Below are positions 1 to 8,279 of a stretch of DNA of 64,000 bases, piece after piece. Below the pieces are notes generated by a model, which saw nothing but the letters and a program-made list of their open reading frames with translations, was not told the origin of the DNA and made no database searches. Numbering within the stretch: the first letter of the stretch is position 1; every line of letters begins with the position of its first letter. A program made the translations under genes and the position numbers. Origin of the DNA: Streptomyces sp. YS415 (lineage in GTDB: Bacteria; Actinomycetota; Actinomycetes; Streptomycetales; Streptomycetaceae). The stretch is from positions 62,001-126,000 of the forward strand of contig NZ_JAMJFL010000006.1 of the NCBI RefSeq assembly GCF_023544665.1, read 5' to 3'.

Positions 1-299
1 CAGGTCCCGCTCCGCCGGCTCGTGAGGAGGCCGGCTTCGCGCAGCTTCTTCAGGTGGTGGGAGACGGTCGGCTGGGAGACGCCGACGTCGGAGATGTCGC
101 AGACGCACGCCTCGCCGCCCGCGGACGAGGCGACCTTGGAGAACAGGCGCAGCCGCACGGGATCGGACAGTGCCTTGAACATCGCGGCCATCCTCTCCGC
201 GTCTGCCTGCGACAGTTCCCCGGCGGTGATCGGCGGGCAGCACGGCACCGCCGCCCCGGTGTCCAGGACGGGAAGCTCGACAACCCGTGACTTTGACAT
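1..299 (-). CDS. arsR: ArsR-family metalloregulator (C-terminus cut by window edge)
   Basis: Winged-helix repressor that probably controls the arsenic genes to its right. Read from the complement of 299, it has an N-terminal VPCCPP segment, then a helix with MFKALSDPVRLRLF, an EACVCDIS segment matching the family's ELCVCDL metalloid-binding motif, and the recognition stretch SQPTVSHHLKKLREAGLL. Only about 99 residues are present; the missing end would hold the wing. Actinobacterial ArsR proteins with a CC pair near the N-terminus plus CVCD are known arsenite sensors. It is divergent from the ars genes, so the region around 290-380 is the probable operator. Start ATG is at 297-299; no convincing Shine-Dalgarno precedes it, so a leaderless message is possible. 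Confidence 0.88.
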   Translation of the reverse strand, partial: MSKSRVVELPVLDTGAAVPCCPPITAGELSQADAERMAAMFKALSDPVRLRLFSKVASSAGGEACVCDISDVGVSQPTVSHHLKKLREAGLLTSRRSGT

Positions 300-376
300 G
301 TGTCTATGTTGACACTCGTCGATACAGGTGGCAAGCTCCAGGCAAGGAAGACATCGACGGGCATCAAAACAAGGAG
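293..376. promoter_or_regulatory. Divergent arsR/ars-gene control region
   Basis: Between arsR and the first ars-side gene there are two TTGACA hexamers on the plus strand at 293-298 and 309-314, 16 nt apart, and a strong Shine-Dalgarno AAGGAG at 371-376 for the small Cys-rich ORF. The repeated TTGACA could be a -35 element or part of the ArsR binding site. I could not place a good -10 for either direction. Assignment as the ArsR operator is inference from the divergent layout. Confidence 0.4.
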
Positions 377-381
377 TTGTT

Positions 382-549
382 GTGACCACTCGGATCCGTA
401 CCACTCTCACCACCGCCCGGGCCCGCCGCACGGCTCGCCTCCTGGCCGACGTCAGCTTCTGCGACGGCTGCGCACAGGTCTGCGACGCCTCTTGCCGGGC
501 CGCGACCCACCAGCGGCGCATGCAGTCCGCTCACTCCTTCGCCCGCTGA
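382..549 (+). CDS. Small Cys-rich basic protein in ars cluster (55 aa)
   Basis: GTG start at 382, five bases after AAGGAG, ending with TGA at 547-549, just ahead of the ArsO-like gene. The protein begins with an Arg/Thr-rich stretch and holds four cysteines in the block FCDGCAQVCDASC (C-x2-C-x3-C-x3-C), then a basic tail. The spacing resembles a metal or metalloid binding knuckle, though no known domain is recognised. Its own ribosome binding site and its position first in the ars transcript suggest a real gene. It could be an As(III)-binding chaperone, a zinc-binding peptide, or a regulatory leader peptide; the sequence does not decide. Confidence 0.6.
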   Translation: MTTRIRTTLTTARARRTARLLADVSFCDGCAQVCDASCRAATHQRRMQSAHSFAR

Positions 550-583
550 TTCCGCCCCCCACCACTCAGGGAGATCGACCACC

Positions 584-1966
584 ATGAGCGAGCAGCGCCT
601 CCCCGTCGTCGTCATCGGAGCCGGCCCGACCGGCCTGGCCGCGGCCGCCCACCTTGTCGAGCGCGGCATCGAGCCCCTGGTCCTGGAAGCCGGACCGGCC
701 GCCGCGGCCGCGGTCCGCGAGTGGCGCCACGTGCGCCTGTTTTCCACCTGGGGCGAGCTCATCGACCCCGCCGCCGACAAGCTGCTCGCCCTCACGGGCT
801 GGAGCAAGCCGGATGCCACCGACTACCCGACCGGAGGCGACTGGGCCGAGCGCTACCTGCAGCCCCTGGCCGACGTCCTCGGCCGGCGCGTCCGCTACGG
901 CACGCGCGTCACCGGGGTCTCCCGCACCGGACGCGATCGCATCGTCGACGCCGACCGCGAGAGCCAGCCCTTCGTCGTGCATGCCACCACCTCCGACGGC
1001 GACGAGGAACGCTTCTTCGCGCGCGCCGTCATCGACGCCTCCGGCACCTGGAACACCCCCAGTCCGGCCGGGGCCAGCGGCCTGGCCGCCCTCGGCGAGA
1101 AGGCCGCCGCGGACCGCATCACCTACCGCGTGCCCGACCTCAAGGACCCAGCCGTTCGCGCCCGCTATGCGGGCAAGCGCACCGCCGTCATCGGCTCCGG
1201 GGCCTCCGCCTTCACCGCGCTCGCCACCCTCGCCGATGTCGCGCAGGACGAGCCCGGCACCCACGCGGTGTGGGTGCTGCGCCGAGGCATCGGAGGCGAC
1301 ACCTTCGGCGGTGGCGAGAGCGACCAGCTGCCCGCCCGCGGCGCTCTGGGCCAGGCCGCAAAGGCAGCCGTCGACAAGGGCTACGCCGACGCCGTCACCG
1401 GTTTCCGCACCGAGGCCTTCGACCGCGCGGAGGACGGACGGCTGGTCATGGTCGGGGAGGACGGCCGACGCCTCGACCCCGTCGACGAAGTCATCGTCCT
1501 CACCGGCCTGCGCCCCGACCTGTCCTTCCTCTCGGAGATCCGCCTCGGCCTGGACGAGCGCCTCCAGGCGCCCGTCGAGCTGGCCCCGCTGATCGATCCC
1601 AACCAGCACTCCTGCGGCACCGTCTACCCGCACGGTCACCAGGAGCTGTCCCACCCCGAGGCCGGCATCTACCTGGTCGGCATGAAGTCCTACGGCCGCG
1701 CGCCCACCTTCCTCGCCATGACCGGCTACGAGCAGGTTCGCTCCGTCACTGCCGCCATCGCGGGCGACCTGGAATCCGCCGACCGAGTCGAACTCACCCT
1801 TCCCGAAACGGGGGTGTGCGGCGGCGCAGGCCTCTTCGACGACCCGGCCGCTGAACAGAGCGACGGCGGCGGCTGCTGCGCCCCGGCACCGCAACTCGTA
1901 CCGATCGGCATCGGCGCTCCCGTCACAGTTGCAGCCGGCGAGGCGCCCTCAACCGGCGGCTGCTGA
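584..1966 (+). CDS. arsO: ArsO-like FAD/NAD(P)-dependent monooxygenase with Cys-rich tail
   Basis: 460-aa flavoprotein of the flavin-containing monooxygenase/pyridine-nucleotide oxidoreductase type. An N-terminal FAD fold starts VVVIGAGPTGLAAA (residues 8-21). A second dinucleotide fold has IGSGASAF near residue 205, and the tail region IYLVGMKSYGRAPTF is typical of putative ArsO proteins. The last ~60 residues are unusual: GVCGGAG, GGGCCAP and a terminal GGC, giving several cysteines that could bind trivalent arsenic. It lies 34 nt after the small Cys-rich gene and 68 nt before the ArsI gene, so a shared transcript is likely. ArsO occurs in Streptomyces ars clusters with a proposed oxidation role; its exact substrate is not settled. 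SD GGGAG lies upstream of the ATG. Confidence 0.75.
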   Translation: MSEQRLPVVVIGAGPTGLAAAAHLVERGIEPLVLEAGPAAAAAVREWRHVRLFSTWGELIDPAADKLLALTGWSKPDATDYPTGGDWAERYLQPLADVLGRRVRYGTRVTGVSRTGRDRIVDADRESQPFVVHATTSDGDEERFFARAVIDASGTWNTPSPAGASGLAALGEKAAADRITYRVPDLKDPAVRARYAGKRTAVIGSGASAFTALATLADVAQDEPGTHAVWVLRRGIGGDTFGGGESDQLPARGALGQAAKAAVDKGYADAVTGFRTEAFDRAEDGRLVMVGEDGRRLDPVDEVIVLTGLRPDLSFLSEIRLGLDERLQAPVELAPLIDPNQHSCGTVYPHGHQELSHPEAGIYLVGMKSYGRAPTFLAMTGYEQVRSVTAAIAGDLESADRVELTLPETGVCGGAGLFDDPAAEQSDGGGCCAPAPQLVPIGIGAPVTVAAGEAPSTGGC

Positions 1967-2034
1967 GCCTGAACCACCAGTGCCCCAGCCGGCCTTGGCC
2001 GGGGCGCATCCACCCCAACGGCAGGAGGACCGTC

Positions 2035-2478
2035 ATGTCCCGAGTGCAGCTGGCCCTTCACGTCCCTGATCTCGAGGCCGCGATCGCCTTCTACAGCAAG
2101 CTGTTCGGCACCCAACCGGCCAAGCTCCGCGACGGCTACGCCAACTTCGCCATCGCCCAGCCCCCGCTGAAGCTCGTCCTGATCCAGGGCAAGCCGGGGG
2201 AGGACACGCGCATGGATCACCTCGGCGTCGAAGTCGAATCCTCCGAAGCCGTCCACGCCGCGGCCACCCGCCTGGCGGAGCAAGGTCTGGCAACGGACGT
2301 GGAGAACGACACCGCCTGCTGCTACGCCGTGCAGGACAAGGTGTGGGTGCACGGGCCCGGCCGGGAACCGTGGGAGGTCTACGTCGTCAAGGCCGACGCC
2401 GACACCCTGGCCAAGCAGAAGGAAAGCACCTGCTGCGCCACCGCAGCCCAACCGGCCGCGGCCGGTGGCTGCTGCTGA
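2035..2478 (+). CDS. arsI: ArsI/CadI-family C-As lyase (VOC fold dioxygenase)
   Basis: 147-aa vicinal-oxygen-chelate protein. Family members use Fe(II) and O2 to break the carbon-arsenic bond of trivalent organoarsenicals such as methylarsenite. Predicted Fe ligands are H9 (LALHVPDL), H62 (RMDHLGVEV) and E114 (PWEVYVV). The substrate-binding vicinal cysteines are C95-C96 in NDTACCYA, matching characterised ArsI proteins. The C-terminus adds more cysteines (STCCA and GGCC), echoing the tail of the upstream flavoprotein. It sits between arsO and the MFS transporter with only 8 nt to the latter. CadI proteins share the fold and are cadmium-inducible, but the CC pair and the context favour organoarsenical degradation. 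Confidence 0.88.
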   Translation: MSRVQLALHVPDLEAAIAFYSKLFGTQPAKLRDGYANFAIAQPPLKLVLIQGKPGEDTRMDHLGVEVESSEAVHAAATRLAEQGLATDVENDTACCYAVQDKVWVHGPGREPWEVYVVKADADTLAKQKESTCCATAAQPAAAGGCC

Positions 2479-2486
2479 CCGCGCGC

Positions 2487-3740
2487 ATGGCCAACGTGCA
2501 CACCGACAAGGCCGCGACCGGTGCGGGGGACCGGTCGCGGCCTCGCGCCGCTCTGCCCGCCCTGTGCGCAACCCAGATAACCAGCTGGGGCATCGTCTAC
2601 TACGCCTTCCCGGTGCTCAACCCGCAGATCAACGAGGCCACCGGCTGGCCGGTCGGGGCGACCACAGCAGCCTTCTCCACCGCCCTGCTCGTCTCCGCGT
2701 TCACCGGTATACGGGTCGGCCGGATCATCGACCGCAGCGGCCCGCGCGCCGTGATGACCGCCGGCTCGGTTCTCGGCGTCCTCAGCATCCTCATCGTGGC
2801 GGCCGCGCCGAACCTGGCCGTCTTCACCGTGGGCTGGCTGCTCGCCGGAATGTCGATGGCGGCCACCTTCTACCAGCCCGCCTTCGCCGCGCTGACCCGG
2901 TGGTGGGCCCCCGACCACATCCGCGCGCTCACCCTCGTCACCCTCGCCGGCGGCCTCGCCTCCACCGTCTTCGCGCCCGTCACCGCGGCGCTCGCCGACC
3001 ACATGTCCTGGCGGGCGACGTACGCCGTCCTGGCCGCTGTCCTCGCCGCTGTGACCATCCCGGCCCACTTGCTCGCGCTGAACGCGCCCTGGCCTCCAGC
3101 GCCGCAAGGGCCCGCCCACGTCACCGGCGGCGCGGCCACGGTAGTCCGCAGCCGGCCGTTCTTGCTCCTGGCGACGGCACTGACCCTCTCCGCGTTCAGC
3201 ATTTCCGCCGTCGTCGTCGCCCTTGTCCCGCTCCTGCTCGAACGCGGCTTCACCACCAGCGAGGCGGCCTGGGCCCTGGGCCTCGGCGGCGTCGGTCAGA
3301 CCCTCGGCCGCACCCTGTACGCCGCCCTGGCGCGCCGTACCCGGCCCACAGCTCGCACGGTCACGCTCATCGGCCTGAGCGGTCTCACCACAGCGGCCCT
3401 GGCGCTCGTTCCGGGCCCCTACGCCCTGCTGGTGACGTTGTCGGTCGCGGCCGGCATGGTCCGCGGCAACATCACCCTCCTGCAGGCCACCGCGATCACC
3501 GACCGCTGGGGAACCACCCACTACGGCCGCCTGTCCGGGCTCCTCGCGGCGCCCGCGACCGCGGCTTCCGCCCTTGCCCCGTTCGCCGGGGCCGCCCTGT
3601 CCGCACCGTTGGGGGGATACCCGCACCTCTTCGGGCTGCTGGCCGGCCTTTCCCTGCTGGCCTCGCTCATCGGACTCGGCACGGCTGTGCGTCTTGAGCG
3701 TGAACCCAGCGTTCGCGGCGCCCCCGTGCGGGCGCTGTAG
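2487..3740 (+). CDS. MFS transporter, probable efflux partner of the ars cluster
   Basis: 417-aa major-facilitator protein with about 12 hydrophobic segments. The loop between TM2 and TM3 reads GIRVGRIIDRSGPRAVM, resembling the family signature G-x3-D-R-x-G. ATG at 2487 begins 8 nt after the arsI stop; no clear Shine-Dalgarno is seen, so translational coupling to arsI is likely. In this context it probably exports arsenical products, or an organoarsenical. It is not ArsB or Acr3, which have other folds, and I cannot say whether it belongs to the ArsJ branch. No GAPDH-like partner of ArsJ is present in the window. Confidence 0.72.
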   Translation: MANVHTDKAATGAGDRSRPRAALPALCATQITSWGIVYYAFPVLNPQINEATGWPVGATTAAFSTALLVSAFTGIRVGRIIDRSGPRAVMTAGSVLGVLSILIVAAAPNLAVFTVGWLLAGMSMAATFYQPAFAALTRWWAPDHIRALTLVTLAGGLASTVFAPVTAALADHMSWRATYAVLAAVLAAVTIPAHLLALNAPWPPAPQGPAHVTGGAATVVRSRPFLLLATALTLSAFSISAVVVALVPLLLERGFTTSEAAWALGLGGVGQTLGRTLYAALARRTRPTARTVTLIGLSGLTTAALALVPGPYALLVTLSVAAGMVRGNITLLQATAITDRWGTTHYGRLSGLLAAPATAASALAPFAGAALSAPLGGYPHLFGLLAGLSLLASLIGLGTAVRLEREPSVRGAPVRAL

Positions 3741-3813
3741 AACAACGACCGGACAGCGGCTTGGCCGATATCCTAATTGTTCTAATTATCTGAATTCATG
3801 GTAGATACGAGGT

Positions 3814-4797
3814 GTGTCGCACTGGGAGGACGTGAACGCGCCGGGCGCCTCCAAGGAGCCCGCCCCTGAGCGTTCGCTACTGGGCTCGATCGTCGTCGAG
3901 CCCGGTTACCTTCCCGAACTTCTCGCCGATTTCGCCGTCCGCCGGATGGGCCCGGCCGTGCCTGGATCGGTCGACCAGCTGCGGCAGGACCACCCTGACG
4001 CCACGGCCGAGGAACTTCGCCAGGTGGTGGTGACTCGGGGTCGCAGGGCCGTCGTCGCGGAGGGATCCTTCGTGGGTGGCCCCTTCGTGGTGCTCATTCC
4101 CGTCGCGTTCTGCGCGGCGCTGCTCCGCCAGGCGCGTACGGTCCTGGAGCTGGCCGCCCTGGACGGACGCGACCCGACGGCGAGGGCCCGCGCCGGTGAA
4201 CTTCTCGTCCTGCAAGGCGTGTACGAGGACACGGGGCAGGCGCAGGACGCGCTTGCCCGGTTGCCCCGCGCCGGTGACACACCAGCCCGCCGGAGGCGAT
4301 GGAAGACCCTGTGGGGGGTCACCCTGCGGATGGCTCGCCTCCTGGGAGTGCTCACTCCGGGCGACGGGGGGCCAGAATCGGGCGGACGCCTGCGCGGGCT
4401 CGCCGTTCAGGTGTGGCGCTGGTTGTTCCTCGGGGCCGTGTTCCTGGTGGGACTGGTCGCGCCCCTCGTCTGGCTCCCGTACATGGCGATGGTCTACCAA
4501 CGTGGCGATGCCCGGCTCACAAAGAGGGTGCTCGCCTACTACTTCGGCGACACCGCACCCTCGCCCCGACGCCGGAGGACCCGCCTGCAACCGGAGGCCG
4601 TGGCGGCCGCTCTCCGCGCGCTCCTGTCGCTCCTCGTACCGATTGGCATGATCGCCGTGACGCTCCTGGCCGGACTGCGTATCGCCGACAGCCACTGGCC
4701 GGTCTTCGGCATCGCCCTGGCCACGGCGTCCGCGGTGGTCGGTGCGCTCTGGTACGAGCGCCGCCGCCGGCGTCGTAGGCAGGCGTCGCACGATTGA
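3814..4797 (+). CDS. Hypothetical membrane protein
   Basis: 327-aa protein, GTG start in an AT-rich leader (3765-3813) that contrasts with the surrounding DNA and may hold its promoter. An acidic, soluble N-terminal part of about 85 residues is followed by a hydrophobic segment (FVVLIPVAFCAALL), a charged helical linker, a strong double segment around residues 205-235 (FLGAVFLVGLVAPLVWLPYMAMVY), and two more near the C-terminus before an Arg-rich tail. I recognise no family. The MVYQRGD stretch after the double segment suggests a cytoplasmic loop. It stands alone: the ars genes end 74 nt upstream and the next gene is convergent. Function unknown. Confidence 0.65.
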   Translation: MSHWEDVNAPGASKEPAPERSLLGSIVVEPGYLPELLADFAVRRMGPAVPGSVDQLRQDHPDATAEELRQVVVTRGRRAVVAEGSFVGGPFVVLIPVAFCAALLRQARTVLELAALDGRDPTARARAGELLVLQGVYEDTGQAQDALARLPRAGDTPARRRRWKTLWGVTLRMARLLGVLTPGDGGPESGGRLRGLAVQVWRWLFLGAVFLVGLVAPLVWLPYMAMVYQRGDARLTKRVLAYYFGDTAPSPRRRRTRLQPEAVAAALRALLSLLVPIGMIAVTLLAGLRIADSHWPVFGIALATASAVVGALWYERRRRRRRQASHD

Positions 4798-4919
4798 CCG
4801 GCGATCTTCGATCGCTGCCGCTGCGACCACGGCGGTCGCCTCGTAGGCTCAGCCGACCCGCAGGATCAGTGGTATGGCGCCGCCGAATGCCCCGCCATAC
4901 CGCGACGGCGCCCACCACG

Positions 4920-5714
4920 TCAGGCGGCGGCAGACCTCCCCGGGCCAGGGACGGTGCGGAAGCGGAAGGGTTCCGGTTCGCGGTCCGGCTGGACGAACCA
5001 GCACTCGCCCGTACCGTCCCCGGTGAGGATCCGCAGCACTGTGTCCGCCACGACCTCGGCCGGGATGACGGGCAGCCCCTGCGCGGTCAGCATGTCGCGC
5101 AGCGAGTCGATGATCCGCGATTCCGCGAACCCCGGGCAGACCGCGTTGAAGCGCACGTTGTCCGGCGCCAGAGCGGGACCCAGTGAGCGGGCGAGTCCGA
5201 CGACTGCGTGCTTGTTCGCCGCATACAGAGGGTCCAGCGGTACGGCCGTCAGTCCCGCGAGGGAGGAGGTCGCCACGATCGAGCCTCCGCCGCGGGCCCG
5301 CAGCGCGGGGAGTACCGCATGGGTGCCGTAGACCACGCCGTCGAGGTTGGCGCCCATCGCCCGGCGGTAGCGCGCGGGGTCGAAGTCGTCGCCGACGCCG
5401 CATCCGGTCGCCACGCCCGCGTTGAGCAGCGCGATGTCGACGCCGCCGTACTGCTGCCGGGCGAAGTCCACGAGCGCACGGTTGGCGTCGAGGTCGGAGA
5501 CGTCACAGGCGCGGAAGGCCCCGCCGACCAGGTCGGCCACTTCCCGTCCGGCCTGCGCGTCCAGGTCCGCGACGACCACCCGTGCCCCGGCCTTGCCCAG
5601 CGCGAGTGCCATGGCGCGGCCGAGCCCGCTGGCACCGCCGGTGACGATCGCCACCTTGTCCGCGAGCGCGGCGCTGTCCGTCTGCCCCTCCCGGGGGCTC
5701 TCGGGGGCGGTCAC
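4920..5714 (-). CDS. SDR-family NAD(P)-dependent oxidoreductase
   Basis: 264-aa classical short-chain dehydrogenase. TGGASGLG near residue 26 is the dinucleotide-binding motif, LLNAGVA replaces the usual NNAG region, S of ATSSLAG and Y/K of YAANK are the catalytic residues, and CPGFAES follows. GTG start at 5712-5714 overlaps the stop of the upstream reductase gene by four bases (GTGA), so the two are translationally coupled. With a double-bond or carbonyl reductase as partner, a two-step reduction or oxidation of one substrate is plausible. Substrate unknown. An earlier in-frame start would run into the neighbour and is rejected because of the coupling. Confidence 0.85.
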   Translation of the reverse strand: MTAPESPREGQTDSAALADKVAIVTGGASGLGRAMALALGKAGARVVVADLDAQAGREVADLVGGAFRACDVSDLDANRALVDFARQQYGGVDIALLNAGVATGCGVGDDFDPARYRRAMGANLDGVVYGTHAVLPALRARGGGSIVATSSLAGLTAVPLDPLYAANKHAVVGLARSLGPALAPDNVRFNAVCPGFAESRIIDSLRDMLTAQGLPVIPAEVVADTVLRILTGDGTGECWFVQPDREPEPFRFRTVPGPGRSAAA

Positions 5715-6718
5715 GCCAGCTCCAGCACGAGCTTGCCGACGTTCTCGCCGCGGAAGAGCATCTGCAGCGTCTGAGGGAAGTCGTCGACGGTGCCCTGCAC
5801 CACGTGTTCCTTGACCTTGACCCGGCCGTCCGCGATCCAGGCGGAGATCTCCTGCGCGGCCTTGGCGTACTGCTTGGCGTAGTCGAAGACGACGAAGCCC
5901 TCCATGCGGGCCCGACGCACCAGCAGCGTCAGGTAGTTGGAGGGTCCCTTGACGGGGGTGGAGTTGTTGTACTGGCTGATCGCGCCGCAGACCACGACGC
6001 GCGCGTGCATCGCCAGCCGGGTCAGGGCGGCATCCAGGATGTCCCCTCCGACGTTGTCGAAGTAGACGTCGATGCCGTCGGGGGCTTCGCGACGCAGTGC
6101 CTTGCGCACATCCTCGGCGCGGTAGTCGATCGCTGCGTCGAAGCCCAGTTCGTCGGTGAGCAGGGCGCACTTCTCCGGTCCTCCTGCGATGCCCACGACC
6201 CGGCTGCCCTTGGCCTTGGCGATCTGGCCCACCATGGTGCCGACCGCGCCTGCCGCGCCGGAGACCACGACGGTTTCGCCGTCCTTGAGCGCTCCCACGT
6301 CGAGGAGTCCGAAGTAGGCGGTCATGCCGGGCATGCCGAGCGCACCGAGGTAGGTGGAGGGCGGGGCGAGGGATGTGTCGATCTTCAGGGCGCCCTTGCC
6401 GTCGGAGACCACGTACTCCTGGACGCCGAACGTGCCGACCACGTGATCGCCCGGCTGGTAGTCGGGGTGATTCGAAGCGGTGACCTCGACGACCGACCCG
6501 GCGCGCATCACTTCACCGATGCCGACCGGGGGGAGGTAGGAGGGGCGGTCGTCCAGCCAGCCGCGCATGGCCGGGTCGAGGGATATGACGCGCGTCCGCC
6601 CCGCGAACTGGCCCGGACCGGGTTCCTGGACGGGCTCGGAACGGTGCTCCCAGTCCTCGGGTTTCACGTCACCGAGGGGACGGGCTGCCAGGCGGATCTG
6701 GCGGTTGGTCGCAGACAT
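5711..6718 (-). CDS. NADP-dependent medium-chain reductase, PTGR/curcumin-reductase type
   Basis: 335-aa zinc-independent MDR-superfamily enzyme. It starts MSATNRQIRLAARPLGDVKPEDW, has an N-terminal GroES-like part and a Rossmann part with SGAAGAVGTMVGQIAKAKG at about residues 152-170, then YFDNVGGDILDAAL, typical of the leukotriene B4 dehydrogenase/PTGR/CurA family that reduces alpha,beta-unsaturated carbonyls with NADPH. It leads a two-gene operon with the SDR and is preceded by a 16-bp palindrome at 6754-6769, the probable repressor site. No regulator gene for that palindrome is adjacent. Confidence 0.85.
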   Translation of the reverse strand: MSATNRQIRLAARPLGDVKPEDWEHRSEPVQEPGPGQFAGRTRVISLDPAMRGWLDDRPSYLPPVGIGEVMRAGSVVEVTASNHPDYQPGDHVVGTFGVQEYVVSDGKGALKIDTSLAPPSTYLGALGMPGMTAYFGLLDVGALKDGETVVVSGAAGAVGTMVGQIAKAKGSRVVGIAGGPEKCALLTDELGFDAAIDYRAEDVRKALRREAPDGIDVYFDNVGGDILDAALTRLAMHARVVVCGAISQYNNSTPVKGPSNYLTLLVRRARMEGFVVFDYAKQYAKAAQEISAWIADGRVKVKEHVVQGTVDDFPQTLQMLFRGENVGKLVLELA

Positions 6719-6753
6719 TCACGGCTCCTGTCGATCGCGGTCTACGGTGAGGG

Positions 6754-6769
6754 TACCGACCGGTAGGTA
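6754..6769. promoter_or_regulatory. Palindromic operator before the PTGR/SDR operon
   Basis: TACCGACCGGTAGGTA at 6754-6769 matches its own reverse complement at 14 of 16 positions, about 35 bp upstream of the reductase start. On the minus strand it lies between a possible -35 (TGCCGA) and a possible -10 (TACCCT). ACCGACCGGT-type palindromes are typical of TetR-family operators, but no TetR gene is adjacent, so the regulator is unknown. Confidence 0.55.
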
Positions 6770-6881
6770 TGTCGGCAGTAGTGACATGCGTCACTCATGG
6801 TGGCGGCAGCGTCGACCATGACCGGATTTGATGCGGACCGTCCCCGCGGCCGATGCGTCGTCCACGGCCAGACCCCGCTCT

Positions 6882-6910
6882 GAGGCTCGACGTGTGGAGG
6901 GTCGAGCCTC
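6882..6910. terminator. Hairpin, 10-bp perfect stem
   Basis: GAGGCTCGAC (6882-6891) pairs perfectly with GTCGAGCCTC (6901-6910) around a 9-nt loop. It lies downstream of the minus-strand DUF6415 gene and could end that transcript. No U-tract follows, which is usual in Streptomyces. The 323-nt stretch between the PTGR and DUF6415 genes otherwise holds only the operator and a second hairpin. Confidence 0.5.
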
Positions 6911-6928
6911 GGCGCAGGTGATGTCGGA

Positions 6929-6968
6929 CCCGTCCCGCCCTTGGCTTCCGGACCTTGGGTGGGACGGG
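6929..6968. terminator. Hairpin, 12-bp GC-rich stem
   Basis: CCCGTCCCGCCC (6929-6940) pairs with GGGTGGGACGGG (6957-6968) with one G-T wobble and a 16-nt loop. It is the first strong hairpin met by a transcript leaving the minus-strand DUF6415 gene, so it is the better terminator candidate of the two. Confidence 0.5.
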
Positions 6969-7041
6969 CGTCCGTGTGGTGCGACCCTGTCCCGCTTCGG
7001 TCGCCGTAGGCCCCGTTTGCGCCAGGGAGGCGTGCCACTGG

Positions 7042-7536
7042 TCAGCGGATGCGGACGGTGTTGCCGCAGCGTTCGTGGATCCGGCCGGAGACGGCCGCGC
7101 CTCCGGACTGGCTGCCCTGGACGAACGGGTGGGTCGTCTCGCCCAGCTTGAGCGGCTGGTCGCAGGCCAGGCACGCGCGGACGCCGGTGAGCGTCTCGTA
7201 GTGGTCGCACAGCGCCAGGAGCGACCGGCCGAGTCTGCGCACGTGCGTGACGGAGTCGTAAGGCCTCAGTCCGGGGCGGGCGTCCAGCTTCATGCGGGCT
7301 TCGCGGAGCGCCACGAGCGCACAGTAGCGAGGTACGTCGTCGGCGGGCAGCCCCGCGGCGGCCTGCTGGATTTCGGGGATGAGCAGTTCCATGTGGCTGC
7401 ACAGGAGGCCAGTCAGTGTCTCCAGCGTGGTGAGGTCGACGGGAGTCGCATCAGGTGGAAGTACTCGGGCAACAGTGGCGCGCATCGTGGCGATGTCCAC
7501 CGGTAGAGCCCCCGTCGCGGCGTGAGGCTCGGTCAC
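7042..7536 (-). CDS. DUF6415-family protein
   Basis: 164-aa protein read from GTG at 7534-7536, which overlaps the stop of the upstream gene by four bases (GTGA). It carries the pattern of Streptomyces DUF6415 proteins: a leader VDIATMRATVARVL, then LETLTGLLCSHMELLIPEIQQAAAGLP, DDVPRYCALVALREARMKL, and a final ALCDHYETL. The C-terminus adds two CxxC-like Cys sites (CLACDQPL and ERCGN), which may bind zinc. The family is often labelled 'natural product biosynthesis protein' without a known activity. A broken second copy lies at 27.4 kb. Confidence 0.65.
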   Translation of the reverse strand: MTEPHAATGALPVDIATMRATVARVLPPDATPVDLTTLETLTGLLCSHMELLIPEIQQAAAGLPADDVPRYCALVALREARMKLDARPGLRPYDSVTHVRRLGRSLLALCDHYETLTGVRACLACDQPLKLGETTHPFVQGSQSGGAAVSGRIHERCGNTVRIR

Positions 7537-8075
7537 GACTTTGCCTCGCTGTCGTCCTTGCGGCTCAGGCCGCCGGCCACCATGGCGAACGTCAGCACAT
7601 CGGCCGTCTTGCACAGCCAACCCGGCCTGGTGACGGGCACCGCCCAGTACGAGCCCTCAGCGTGCTCCTCCACCTCCGCCAGGTCAACGCGGGGCACGCC
7701 CAGGTAGGTGCCGTCACCGAGACAGGGAGCCGCGGGCGCTCCCCAACCGTGGGCGGAGCCGGGCGGCACGAGGGCGTAGTAGCGGCGGCCCGCGGGGTCG
7801 TGGATGACCGGACGACCGTTGAAGCGCCAGCCGAGCCAGACGTTCACGGTGGACGGTTCGCTGACCTCGGCCGCGCTGTGCACGAGGCTTTCGGAGATGC
7901 GGACGGCGTCGAAGAGCTTCCCGAGTGGGATCAGGGCGAGTCTGGTGTCGCTGTCCCATTCACGGCGCACTGCCCCGGGTGACGGGTGAGCGGAGGCGAG
8001 CCAGGCTTCAATCGCCCGGGTAGATGGCGGACTTCCTGGTGTAAAAGCCTCGTTTGCGGCCGTACTATTCGTCAT
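7533..8075 (-). CDS. Hypothetical protein of a conserved Streptomyces type
   Basis: 180-aa soluble protein; start MTNSTAANEAFTPG at 8073-8075 after a good GAGGGAG ribosome binding site. Readable patterns are AVRREWDSDTRLALIPLGKLFDAVRIS, VIHDPAGRRYYALVPPGSA and GDGTYLGVPRVD. I cannot assign a named domain. The RRYYALVPPG segment looks like a substrate or partner recognition strand rather than a catalytic motif. It is coupled to the DUF6415 gene downstream and divergent from the XRE regulator (204-nt gap), so XRE control is plausible. Longer in-frame starts back to 8177 lack a ribosome binding site. Confidence 0.65.
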   Translation of the reverse strand: MTNSTAANEAFTPGSPPSTRAIEAWLASAHPSPGAVRREWDSDTRLALIPLGKLFDAVRISESLVHSAAEVSEPSTVNVWLGWRFNGRPVIHDPAGRRYYALVPPGSAHGWGAPAAPCLGDGTYLGVPRVDLAEVEEHAEGSYWAVPVTRPGWLCKTADVLTFAMVAGGLSRKDDSEAKS

Positions 8076-8279
8076 GTCGACGCTCCCTCGCAGATTGAGC
8101 GTTGACCATTCCCGGGGCCGTTCGCGCGGTCGCCGGGTCTGATCTGTCGCGTATCGAGGTTCGCCGCTGGAGCCCAACTCAGGAATGCCCGGCGCGGGTT
8201 ACCGAGGCGGCAATACACTCGTTCTCCGATTCGGAACGGCGCGACGAAGCGCATACGATCACACCGGAAGTGGGCCCTT

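Noticed and set aside
4798..4919. Short open frames between the membrane protein gene and the SDR gene
   Set aside because: They are overlaps of the two genes' frames with no ribosome binding site.
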